Positions 54,232 to 64,000 of a stretch of 64,000 bases of DNA are shown here, one piece after another. The stretch lies in the NCBI GenBank assembly GCA_947561715.1, contig OX387203.1, positions 4,030,001-4,094,000 on the forward strand. The letters are read 5' to 3'. The DNA comes from Ascidia mentula (lineage: Eukaryota; Chordata; Ascidiacea; Phlebobranchia; Ascidiidae). The notes under the pieces are model-generated. The model ran no database searches. It saw only the letters and a list, made by a program, of their open reading frames with translations, and was not told where the DNA came from. Made by a program: the position numbers and the translations under genes. Numbering within the stretch: position 1 is the stretch's first letter; the number at the start of each line of letters is the position of its first letter.

Positions 54232-56648
54232 TTAGTCGCAACGGAATTTCATTGCGGTTGCTTTCATGGCTTCACTGCTGCCTTTCCAATCAAACCACAC
54301 AATTTTGTCCCAAGCCTTGGTGCTGCGTCCCCACGGGGCGTTGGTGGAAACACGAAAACAATTTTTGAACCAAAATGAACCGGAATCATGACGAAAAATG
54401 CAATGGTCAGTTGCCCTGCATAAAAATACAACATAGGTGTTGGTTTAAAGAGGTTTGCATTGAGACATTTGCACTAGAAACACAAAAAAATAACATTACA
54501 CCAGAAACACAATTTCTAAAAATTTTGTTCCGCAATAATATATACTTGGACTTTAAAGGCACATATATAATAAATGTACCTTCGAAAACACATGCCTTCG
54601 TGATACCTTGTTGAAAGTATTTTTTTAGAATTGTGAATATTGGCCGGATATTTTTAAATGTCACGGTTCCTTACACGTCATTGTCGCGATCCCTAGAAGA
54701 AAAAGCCATTCCATTATGATACGAAAGAGAGTCCCCAGCTGTGCCTCTGTAGTCACTTACATGGAGACGGTAGTTGTCTGGCTCTGGTCCAATCCTGAAT
54801 GAACTACAGAACAAAATGTGATTACTAGGACTAACCTAGGTTATTGCACAATCTTCCAAGATACTAGTTAGATATCAGTATTTTTATTCAACTATCAGGC
54901 ACACATGCGATTAATGCTAGAGTGAATGCCCGATCGGGATTTGTGTCTAGGCGTCGGCATGAAAGACTGTGTGGCAGAGGTTTGCAAAATGGTGATGTGC
55001 ATGAGGGAGGACCACATGAGATAAGTTGTTCAAAGCCTCGTGCAAGCAAACTTAACATTAACTTGGATTTTAATAACGTTAACTTCCCTACACGCATGAG
55101 GAGGCATGACCTTGCGTTTAAAAGCAAAATACTGCTAAAATGCTTGCATTATGTCTAATACAGTACATGTACAAACGTTTTAAAGAGTATAGAGTATTTA
55201 TTATAGTTAAGCAAATAACACCGTATAGTTCTATCATAACGCACATATATCAAAAGAGAAATATAGAGTGCAAAGAAACAATTAAAGGTGTAGCGGAACA
55301 AAATGCAAGCAGACAATTCAAACCTTGGATGTAGCACGACACGGACAATATTGGCTACATTAGCGTGCTTACCCATACTCTGCGTAGGCGTAGTTGTCGT
55401 CAAAATCCCACAAATCGATCAAAAGGCGGCATGTATCTCCCTTAGTTATCCGGTAAACTTTGTTTAAGCCTGGAGAATACGAAAGTCGAATAAATATTGA
55501 CTTTTACCGCAAAGTGGAAGTTTGGTCTGACCGTTTGGTGGGCAAGGCCGTCTAACAAACACAACCACCAAGCTGCACTGATGAGACCCCGTAGGTTGAC
55601 TTTATATATATAAATATCACTCTGATACGCCATAAAACCAGGTATACAGAAACGAGTTTGAACGAAATTAACATTCGATTAAGACATGATTTAATTGATG
55701 TTTCATGTTCTTAAAAGCGTTTTGTTTCTTCAACAAGTCACCATGGGGCATATTTAATTATACTCTAGTTAAGTCTATTAAGTATAAAATCCTCGGCAAA
55801 AGCAGAAGTTTTTTCAATAGTCTCTGACCTAGCCAAAACTCTCCTGAAAGGTTTCCAAAACCGTTAGAAAAATTTGCCCAGTTCAACTGAAAATTTACGG
55901 AGCCATCATATCGCCTCTGAAAAACCTGACAAAATAACATGGGTAACATCTACGCGGTCCATTTGTTAAACATTGCAAACTCACGGTCCATCCATTTTCG
56001 CAAAACGCCTCTTCACCGTTGCATAAAGTTTGATGTCCGTTAACCAAACTATCTGAACATTTTTGTGGAACGCAAAATCGGGACTCCAATGCTAAACGTA
56101 ATTGATGGCAATTAAACCTTAATAAATTCGTATTGGCATGTTTACATATCAGTTCAATAGTATACGATGATTTGTAAAGTCGTAGAGCAACCACAGACAA
56201 AAGAAAATGGCCTTTGTAACACTAATTGCAAACGAAATGCTGTATTTCGCCTTTGCATTACTTACGGGAAGTTGATATGATAGCTTAAAAGTTGTTGATT
56301 TGTTTGAATGTAAATCAATAATATACAGTATTTTTAGAGTGGTTTACAAATCGTTTGTTAGTTACAGTCAGTCAAGAAATCACCTTCCAATCGGCTTCTA
56401 ATTTCTGCTTGAAATTCTGCGAACGCTAAAGGTTCGCCCTTCTGCCCTTTGGGGCCACTAGGACCCATTTTACCCGGTGGACCAACGTCACCCTTTTGTC
56501 CCCGACTTGCGCCCAGTTGTCCTGGTGAAATTGTGACGTCATCATCGCAAACTGGGACAGTGACGTAGCTGCATCTTTGTTGACTGTTGCCGATGCTGAA
56601 CTGTTGGACGCCAAGGAATATAAAAAATAACTTCGAATACAAACCCAT
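54232..56648 (-). CDS. Ficolin-like lectin: collagen plus fibrinogen domain (six exons)
   Basis: Minus-strand exons: 56648-56384, 56091-55985, 55925-55829, 55457-55373, 54803-54675, 54415-54232. All junction phases agree and give 288 residues. The ATG at 56646-56648 is chosen over an upstream GTG. A signal peptide ([20 protein letters not shown]) is followed by about nine Gly-X-Y triplets (from [10 protein letters not shown]) and a short heptad neck ([15 protein letters not shown]). A fibrinogen C-terminal domain follows: [46 protein letters not shown], the calcium site SRDRDND, then SGSFWFKNC, and at the end [20 protein letters not shown]. Ficolins are secreted oligomeric lectins binding acetylated sugars on microbes and can start the lectin complement pathway. 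The collagen part is short with one interruption, so oligomer formation is uncertain. Confidence 0.88.
55503..55600 (+). repeat. Degraded hammerhead-bearing small repeat (in an intron)
   Basis: Plus-orientation remnant of the ribozyme repeat family (caaagtggaagt, ccgtttggt, then agctgcactgatgagacc). The 5' half of the hammerhead is intact (stem I strand and CTGATGA), but the GAAA segment reads GACT and stem III is gone, so it cannot cleave. It lies in the intron between exons 3 and 4 of the ficolin-like gene. Confidence 0.6.
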
Positions 56649-56659
56649 CTTCACTCTTT

Positions 56660-59600
56660 CCCACTGTAAGTCGTGTTATTTATTACAGACTTTGCTCAGA
56701 ACGGTTCTTTCCGATAAACATAAGATGTGGTTGATGAGTGCAAGAAATTAAATAAACATTACAGAAATGCCAAGAAACACGTAAATTATGTAGGAAGTTT
56801 GAGTTTTTGCTTTATTGCAACTATCTTCCTTTCCCTTTTAACTTCTTTTTGCGCAAGTCTAACTGTTTCATGTAATACGCTGCAGAAAACTGTTGTTATT
56901 GCATGTTTGAAGTCTTGCCAACAGAACAAGCTGCAACATTACAGCGTTGCCTTCGACAAAAATCTGTTCGTGCAAACTCAATTCAGCCTTCAATTATAGT
57001 CGCCTGAACTCTTTTACGGCACTTTCCTGTACTGACAAAAGCACTTTGCTGTGCCGACAAGTTTGAATGGGCGCTTGATCGTACGATTGCGGTTCTTTTG
57101 AAAACCACATGTGAAGAAAGCTGAGGATCGTGCAGATAAGAGATTATGATGCCTGTGAGAGGAATTCAATACATCAAAGTGTGGTAATCTTTGTTGCACA
57201 TTTCAACGTACAGCTTTTTGTCTGCTTTTAATTTTTTGGGATGTTAAGCTCTATTGGCGGACTTGGAAGATCGCTCTCGTGGAAAAATCGTCAACGTTTG
57301 TCAATTTCTCTATCTATGATTCAAAAACAGAGATTCTGGATTTACTGGATTCGAATACGTTTTTTTAAAGCTGTATTGATCATACGAATATGTACAGATT
57401 TTTCTGAACCACTTCCAGTCCCTAAACTGGCTTCCAAAACCCAATGTTTTTCGATGTAGGTTTGTAAATCAACTTTTACTTGAAAGGAGACTTTCTCATT
57501 ACCTTGTTTTCCTTCGCTTTCGTGGTCGGGGTGCCGATGGTCATGATGGAAACATCGCTGGGACAACGGGTTCGACGCGGAATCATGCCGAGCAATTGTG
57601 CCCATTTTTTAAGGCATTTGTATCCAGTAAGGGCGTTTTGGGAGTGACGTCATCGTTCAACGAATACGAACAAATCCACTTGGACTTGGTGATATGTCTG
57701 GTTTTATAGATTTTCACATACTTTGCTGCATTTGAAGGCGTTCTTAATAGAAGCTTGCAAACGTGATACACATTGTGAAATACAACTGATGTGGATATTA
57801 TATTACTGATGTATGGGTGGTTATTATCATTACTCATTATGATCGTCCAAAAAAGACATATCATGCAATTTATTGCCACCTAATATTTGCATGTTCACAC
57901 ACAGCACAAGATTACAAAACCAACCTCGTCAGTTAAACATTATTTTCAATCAAGAATTCTTTGTAGATCGTGTGTACATCACATACACAAACTCAAATGC
58001 GTTGTGAATCACAGACAAGATCATTTTTGTTGTCAGTTTTAAGGTATTGCGTAAGTGCTTAGCTATGTCTGAGGTATCACTATGCTTTGGATGATTTTGT
58101 AACATATTTTTTACCTTATGTATGGATTATAGGTTGTATTTGGATGTTATAGATAATTCATTGTGCAGCTTCATAGTCCAGTATTTTGTAATATAACAAA
58201 CGCAATCCTTATATTGTTTATAGCGTTGCTTACAACATGTGGTCAAACCAATGATACTATATCTATATATAGAAACCTTATGGCTGGTGTCGATTCCCAA
58301 ACCAAAATTTTACAGCTGGTTTGGTTTCAAAGTCTTGGGCAGAAACCTAATCCATAGCGGATGTTTTCCAATTACTTGGCAATGTTCATGCATTTTGAAG
58401 TACTGCCTGCCATACCCCGGTCTGAAGTTAGTGCAGTTAGCAGTAACTATGTAAGCTATAAGCATTCAACACATTGTACTGTGTGGTCAACCTAACCTTG
58501 TACACAAGCATAACATCGTATGCATCAGAGGCTTTTAACAATGAACGCAATTCCATTGAACCGTGCAGTGAAACTGATCAACCATTCCAGAGTGTTTATC
58601 CCTGTTTCGTCTGTTGGTGAAAACGCCACGTGACAAACAGGGGATAACTCAGAAAAGGGAAGTTGAGTAAATCATGTCAGTTAGCATGTTCAAATGTGCG
58701 AGCGGAAGGTAATAAGCTGGAAATGAGACGAGTTGAACATTCAAATCTAATCCATAATTCCCATGTGCTTACACGTGTGGTTTTGGTTGCATTTATTGAG
58801 TTAACAACGTGGTAAAAAGTAGGCAAACACTCAGAAAATGCGAGGTCCTCCTGAACTGCATGTCGTTGTCGATGGAATCGGAGACAAAACAAGACTTCAA
58901 CAGATTAAGTGTGCTGGATTCTATTACATTGCATGCAAAGTGAACGGTTTACACCCAAAACAACTTTTAATCATATGTCAAGCACTTATCTTTTAATGCT
59001 TTATCGTTTACTTATGGAATGTGACAAACTTAACAAAACCGCCCACCCATAACCGTTCGTATTTCCAAGCGAATTTAATACACCTCCTTTGAACGGTTTG
59101 GGCGCAAGAGCAATTTAGAGCTCGGGCGCTCCTCTAGCACAAAAAAAAACGGAGGACGAGCGTTTAAGCGAAGCGCATTCGAATTGGCTTGAATTGTTTC
59201 ATTTCCATGCTTTCAACCGTGTCTGAGTAAGTCTTTGTTTCGCTCTCATTGAAAACGTGACATCATAGCTACACGGTAGGTGACTCCGGAGAATTGGAAA
59301 AAACTAAAAGAGAAAGAGAATCCCCAAAAGGCTGGAAAGCAAATCATTTACCTGAAAAATTGCTGGAAACGTTTATCACAGTGGTTCCCAACCCTGGTTA
59401 GGAACCACTGGTGTAGTGGAAGGAAGTTATGCACGAGTGTATACAGGTATTGTTTTATCCCTTATGTTAGTACCTTTTTTTAAAAAAGTCTATTTTTTAG
59501 AAGTCTTTTGTGCAACCTGTCTCTAAAAAATTCGACTATTGCGTGCACAGGTACGAGGTGGTAGGCAGCGCAGGTTAAGGTTCCAGTTCTAGTTTGACCT

Positions 59601-60968
59601 TGAAGATAGTAAATAGAGGTATTTCTATTATTGACATGTGTATGTGGCTGTTTACTGTATAAGCAATCCGTTTACGTACGTAAAAACGAGTCCGCAACAA
59701 TTAGTACGTTTCCGTACGGAACTTAACCACAATGCGCACAAAAGTAAACGTTATTTTTTCCGTTTTTCATGTACACAGTTTTTGCAAGTCACGGATAAAT
59801 GATGTGTGCTGTATTTAATTCGGCAAAAAGTGTCAAAGCGATTCAATCAGCGAATGACAGAATCTGAATAAATTACAACAACGGGATTAATTACACAAAT
59901 ATCCCACATTTCACTTTGACACATTTGATTCAGAGAAGGCAGCTCACTGAATTATTCTCGCCCCACAGTATCATACCACCTTTCACAAGTGGAAAACGTT
60001 TTTTTAGATATTGCAATAAAAGCACTTCATAGAATGTAGTAGAACTACAAACTTGCTGACTATACAAATGCCCAACAGAAAAATACCTGTCGACAAATTA
60101 ATACGCAAAATTTCGAATAGCAAATTGTACACCAAAATATGACAAAACAAAATTTATAATTCATACAAAAAATTGCAGCTCGCTTTAGTCCGCGTCGGCA
60201 AACGCGGATGCTCGTGTTCTGTGTACAATGATGCACACGTAGATATTGTTTATATGTTTTTTCGCACGCAAAAAAAGAGGCATTATTCGTTCAGAGTGAC
60301 ATGGCGTCAAAAAGCGTTTTATATTGAGGCTAGAGATGCGCTTTTTCACCAGAGTATTTGACCTTGCTTCGACTTATCATAAAAAAGTGACTTGTCCAGT
60401 TTGGCTGCAATGCCTTGTGCCAGTGAACCTTACAGCTGAGAACTAAAGGTTATCTCAATGCAGCACACTTGTCGTGTAAAAGCATGAGGAAGTTGTTCCA
60501 GTTTGATGACTGTAATTGAAATAATGCCCGGTAAGTTGAGCGTTGCGCACTAGAGTAACTTAACCACAATGTGTGCACTCTAGTCAATCAGCTCCGCAGG
60601 TATAGAGCAATGGGTGCGTCCAAGTTCGTGAGTTTAAAACCAAACGGGAACACGATCGCTCGCGTCAGCGAAAAGTGGCTGACTCAGCATTGCTGAAAAT
60701 TTTCATCAGCAAAAGTTTGTGTTCAAGTTGCTTGTAGATAATTTCCGGTCCGTGAAATTTGGTTTAAACATGCAATATGTTGAACTTATACAACCAACAC
60801 AAACACGCAACATGTTGAAGTTATACAACCTTGTTCTGAAGTATAGTTTAGTGAAGTTCTTTCGCACAGATAAAAATTGTTCGCGATTGCAAAGTGCTTT
60901 CCGTTCCCGACCATCATCAGCAGAAAAACGTTTGCTGTTTACCAAAAACGCAAGATCAATGTTCTTAT
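56660..60968. other. Long stretch without a recognised gene
   Basis: About 4.3 kb with many short ORFs but no domain I can name. A minus-strand open stretch at 57502-57605 (His-rich, ending at a possible gtaatg donor) is the only candidate exon and is weak. Confidence 0.35.
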
Positions 60969-62378
60969 CTAGTCGTTGAGAATAGGTAGTCTTTCGTTGA
61001 GAATAGGTTTTCCTTCCTCTTTGTCCATTCTCAAACGCCGCAAATCCGTTTTTTGAAACACCAGCAAGACAGTTGACAGCAACGATATGCCAAACGACAG
61101 AGCGACTGCACCAACGGCGCTTCCTTGTTTTATGATAGCCCTTTCCGCTGTAATTAGCAGAAATGTGATCACTCCTGCCAAACCTATAACGAGTAAAGTA
61201 ACCTGTATGACGGGTTTGGGGTAGGTAACCTCACGCAGAAGCTCAAAATGAGCTGTAATGGAGGCGCCCATGCAGAAACCCAGTAAAAAGGTACCAAAGC
61301 CAACTGTCAACACGCTTTGTGTTTCGAATCCGATAAATGCGAACACATAGGCGACCATAACTCCTGCATTGGCCGCAACACTCGTGACTTTGTAATTTCG
61401 GTACTTGCTCAATGACAATCCACACAATAAACCACCGATGGCTAATAACCCCTGAAGTCCTAACAGCATGTAGCCGGCAATTCGGTCTGACTGATTTTCC
61501 CTGGGAAAAGCTAAGTGCATTTGAGACGACAAAAGTGTCACCGTGGCGTTTTGGCCACTTTTGACGGCAACTAAAGAAAATGCTACAGCCAGAAATTGAC
61601 GATCCTTGATCAATTCCCGGAACAAAACAGCGCAGTCACCGAGCGCTGTTGGAAGGGAAACTGGTGTGAATTCAGCGACATGCGCTTGTGCGTATCCTGG
61701 CGGTTTCGTCGGTTGCTCTTTAAAGAACATGAACGTTGAAATTGTGACGACCAGAAGCGCACTCGCCATGGAGCCGAAATAAATGAGAAACCGGAGTTTC
61801 ACCATGGGATATTCCATACCCACGTCGACCAGATGACTGATCATCGTGCTTTCCAAACCGCCAACAAGGCATGGCAACACATTACCCAAAGCTACAACAA
61901 CTGCAACTTCATCTGCTGGAAACCAAGTCGCTGCTATTTGTGAGGCTAAAGGTGAAATCATAACTGTACCAGCACCGGTACAGATTTGTCCAATCAATAC
62001 AAATAGGTACCAATCGCGCGAGAACCAGGCGATGGTAATCAAACCCAGTCCTAAACAGGTGGTGATTTGTTGAGAAATGTACATTTTTCTGTATCCTATA
62101 CGAAGGGACAAGACGGACAAAGGCACGAACACAAACGAGTCAGTAAACCAGAAAGACGAAAGAAAGTAGTCAATATATTCCGGCGGTTTTTGAAAGTACT
62201 TCGCCATGACATCGTTGACAGGTCCAAAGGTGTATAAATTAGCACCAGCTATGGAACCAAACAACAGAAAATTGGACAGTACAAACCAGCGCATTTTTTC
62301 TCCTTGTGGTTGAGGACCGTGGAATAATTTTGTCGAATTATCGTCGCTGCTAGAATTCGAAGGTTTCGCCGCACACAT
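60969..62378 (-). CDS. MFS transporter, FLVCR/SLC49-like (intronless)
   Basis: 469 residues from the ATG at 62376-62378; an in-frame upstream TTG is not used. About twelve membrane spans follow a short hydrophilic N-terminus. The first span region reads RWFVLSNFLLFGSIAGANLY, followed by an N-terminal half with a WFTDSFVFVPLSVLSLRIGYRK loop and a GQICTGAGTVMISPL span. The midpoint loop lies at about 240-265. The C-terminal half ends in a charged tail (LRRLRMDKEEGKPILNE). The layout and the motifs around spans 1-5 suit the SLC49 (FLVCR/DIRC2/MFSD7) branch of the major facilitator superfamily, whose members move haem, choline or similar solutes across plasma or organelle membranes. The substrate cannot be predicted here. 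Absence of introns could mean an old retrocopy that kept its frame. Confidence 0.82.
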   Translation of the reverse strand: MCAAKPSNSSSDDNSTKLFHGPQPQGEKMRWFVLSNFLLFGSIAGANLYTFGPVNDVMAKYFQKPPEYIDYFLSSFWFTDSFVFVPLSVLSLRIGYRKMYISQQITTCLGLGLITIAWFSRDWYLFVLIGQICTGAGTVMISPLASQIAATWFPADEVAVVVALGNVLPCLVGGLESTMISHLVDVGMEYPMVKLRFLIYFGSMASALLVVTISTFMFFKEQPTKPPGYAQAHVAEFTPVSLPTALGDCAVLFRELIKDRQFLAVAFSLVAVKSGQNATVTLLSSQMHLAFPRENQSDRIAGYMLLGLQGLLAIGGLLCGLSLSKYRNYKVTSVAANAGVMVAYVFAFIGFETQSVLTVGFGTFLLGFCMGASITAHFELLREVTYPKPVIQVTLLVIGLAGVITFLLITAERAIIKQGSAVGAVALSFGISLLSTVLLVFQKTDLRRLRMDKEEGKPILNERLPILND

Positions 62379-62399
62379 CTTTTCAGCTTTCAACTCGTT

Positions 62400-63480
62400 G
62401 ATTCAAATCCTTTTGAATACGAACTTAACAACAGACCATGCGGTAGCCGTACACACTATTAAGGTAAAATATCCATCGCGATTCTTGCCTTTCTTAAAAC
62501 CCAAGACATTCATAGTCAAAGGTTACACTTTAGCATAGTAATTACAACTATTCTAAAACAATAATAACATTTCTATAGTTAGCTGCAATGTTTCGGCCCA
62601 AAAGGCATGATCATCGCAGCTAATGTTTGACTTGAAACTATCTTGCCTACGCTAAATAGGTAAGCAGGACTGTAACCTAGTGGTCTGTACCTCATTGTAA
62701 GAAATGACTCTATTGCGTATTACATTAAACATAATGCCTAACATATCGTTTACACCTATGTTCATCAACAGTGCATAAAGTCAATCCCGCCAGTACGTTA
62801 AACAAAATATTGCTTCAAAATTAAAAGCATACGAAGGCAGAACAAAGGAACCACAATAGGACTACCGGAAGCAGGGACACTTTTATTAGCAACACATGAT
62901 ATCATCAAACTGTTGCTGTTTCTATAACAACCAACCGTTCGTAGAGCTCAAAACAATGCATGGTTAAAGCTTTGCTGACCCTAGGGCAAATTGTGACAAG
63001 TGGCCAGAAAATACACAGGCAATTTCATAAAGCTTTTTTTGTATTCAGGCATGTGACGGAATTAACTTTCGATGCGAAAGATACTTATTAACCATTTAAT
63101 CCTGAACTTACGCCATAAAGTTTTTTAGTAGATCCGGATTTTCAGCTGGCCCAAAGGCACAAGCCTTGTTTGCCTGATGGTTAATCAAAAGAAAACTCTA
63201 CACCGTGTCTGCGTCCCCTGAAAAGGAACGCGCTTTGTTCGAAGGGAAAAACGTTAGGTTTAAATCGCCCGCGTGATCAATGTTGTGGAGTCGTTAGGTT
63301 TGTTGGAGAATGTTTAAGCAGAGCTTTTGGTGTAACTATATTGATACTCTTACGTAGCTTAACGTAACGAATGGGTATTTGGTATTTTATAAAACTGGGT
63401 GTAATTTGAATGGGTCAAATGAATCTTTGCCTTCCTGGATGACAATATAGCCTGTAAACGCAGTAATTTCATACAATGAC
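62400..63480. other. No gene recognised; weak hammerhead-repeat relic
   Basis: Upstream region of the transporter. At 62583-62627 the minus strand has a GCTGC stem, an altered core and a ccgaaac block resembling the ribozyme repeats, but the core is not canonical (gatgatcatg in place of ctgatgag). Confidence 0.3.
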
Positions 63481-63487
63481 GTAATAA

Positions 63488-63660
63488 GACAGGATCGCCC
63501 TACTGTGCAAGTCCTTACTAGGCGATCACAGATATCGTATTAAGATCATTAGGTTTACAGGCTTGATTTTGCAGATCTCGCTCCGACTTGTCGGGAAATA
63601 GTGGCTGATCAAGCTTGGTTTCAATGCCTGAGCTGCGAAGCTTGTAAACCTAATAGTCCG
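63488..63660 (+). repeat. Dispersed structured repeat, copy 2
   Basis: Partner of 19855-19995. It contains aggtttacaggctt (about 63550-63563) pairing with aagcttgtaaacct (about 63637-63650), and an outer pair ggatcgccc / aggcgatc. Intervening shared words include gtggctgatc and gctgcgaagc. Confidence 0.6.
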
Positions 63661-64000
63661 TAAACACTACAGTCTGAATAGAAAACGTGTTTTTTTTGTC
63701 TTCTCGTATCTAGTGAATGTGACAGCGCTGACTGAATTCCCAATCCATATGGGCAGGTTTCGTGAGCAGAACTGTTTCCATTGTGACAAGTGCGATCTTC
63801 GGTATAACAGCGCTATATCATTAGAATCCTGTTATAATGCGATTAGTTGTTTTTGCATTATTTTTCAACATTGAAGTAGTTGAAATTTTGCATTTGGATT
63901 TGAAAAGTAAATTAATCTAAAGCGAAACAGGGCTGAGTAAGAATAGTAACTCTAATTTGTTTATTGTGTTTATCTTGTCATTTTCAGACTGTGCTTGTTG

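Noticed and set aside
57342..57605. 87-codon minus-strand ORF as a gene
   Set aside because: No family recognised; the second half is lower-quality coding text and only a weak donor supports an exon.
60600..60660. tRNA-like stretch ggtatagagcaatgggtgcgtcc...gagtttaaaacc
   Set aside because: The B box is degenerate and no cloverleaf forms; at most a SINE relic.
60880..60930. Minus-strand ctgctgatgatggtcggg as another hammerhead
   Set aside because: No complementary stem II and no correctly spaced GAAA plus cleavage triplet; stem I does not close.
1..64000. CRISPR array or bacterial operon interpretation of the tandem repeats
   Set aside because: Repeats lack unique spacers of uniform length, and the flanking genes are spliced animal genes.

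Overview
The window looks like animal nuclear DNA: AT-rich, GT-AG introns (many under 400 bp), animal domain families (Toll-like receptor, ficolin-type lectin, Ly6/uPAR, CCP and vWA modules) and several classes of retroelement. The compact genes, the style of the immune genes and the ribozyme-bearing small repeats suggest a tunicate, perhaps a Ciona-like ascidian. That is inference from the sequence alone and should be tested.

Layout. 1-6.7 kb is a diverged tandem duplication carrying two SAM-methyltransferase genes, one intact and one frameshifted. Copy A is split by a 5'-truncated LINE and copy B by a DNA-transposon-like insert, so each copy shows the other's empty site. 8.7 kb holds an orphan ADAM disintegrin exon. 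10.1-15.5 kb is a young Ty3/gypsy element whose reverse-transcriptase core is deleted. 16.5-17.3 kb and 20.1-21.2 kb hold two members of an unrecognised small gene family (the second is a pseudogene); the third is at 48.9-49.6 kb. Between the first two lies the wreck of another gypsy element (17.4-18.9 kb). At 20.74-20.99 kb a fold-back repeat carries a complete type I hammerhead ribozyme in each arm.

21.4-36.6 kb is a large higher-order tandem array. Its roughly 152-bp monomers each carry a tRNA-like pol III A box and B box followed by a T-run, and they are grouped into 2-3 kb repeats. One repeat is interrupted by a Penelope-like fragment with its own hammerhead-like motif and a 13-bp target duplication. 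36.99-39.87 kb is an unrelated 189-bp satellite (15 copies).

40.7-41.7 kb contains exons of a decayed DNase I-like gene. 44.0-47.5 kb is an intact two-exon Toll-like receptor. 51.1-53.3 kb (minus) is a secreted Ly6/uPAR-CCP-vWA protein reconstructed from seven exons. 54.2-56.65 kb (minus) is a six-exon secreted collagen-fibrinogen (ficolin-like) lectin of 288 aa. 60.97-62.38 kb (minus) is an intronless MFS transporter of the FLVCR/SLC49 type.

The TLR, the ficolin-like lectin and the CCP-vWA protein would fit a small innate-immunity neighbourhood. The remaining DNA is mostly repeat-derived or shows no recognisable gene. Exon boundaries were worked out by hand from splice-site and reading-phase agreement and have not been checked against transcripts.
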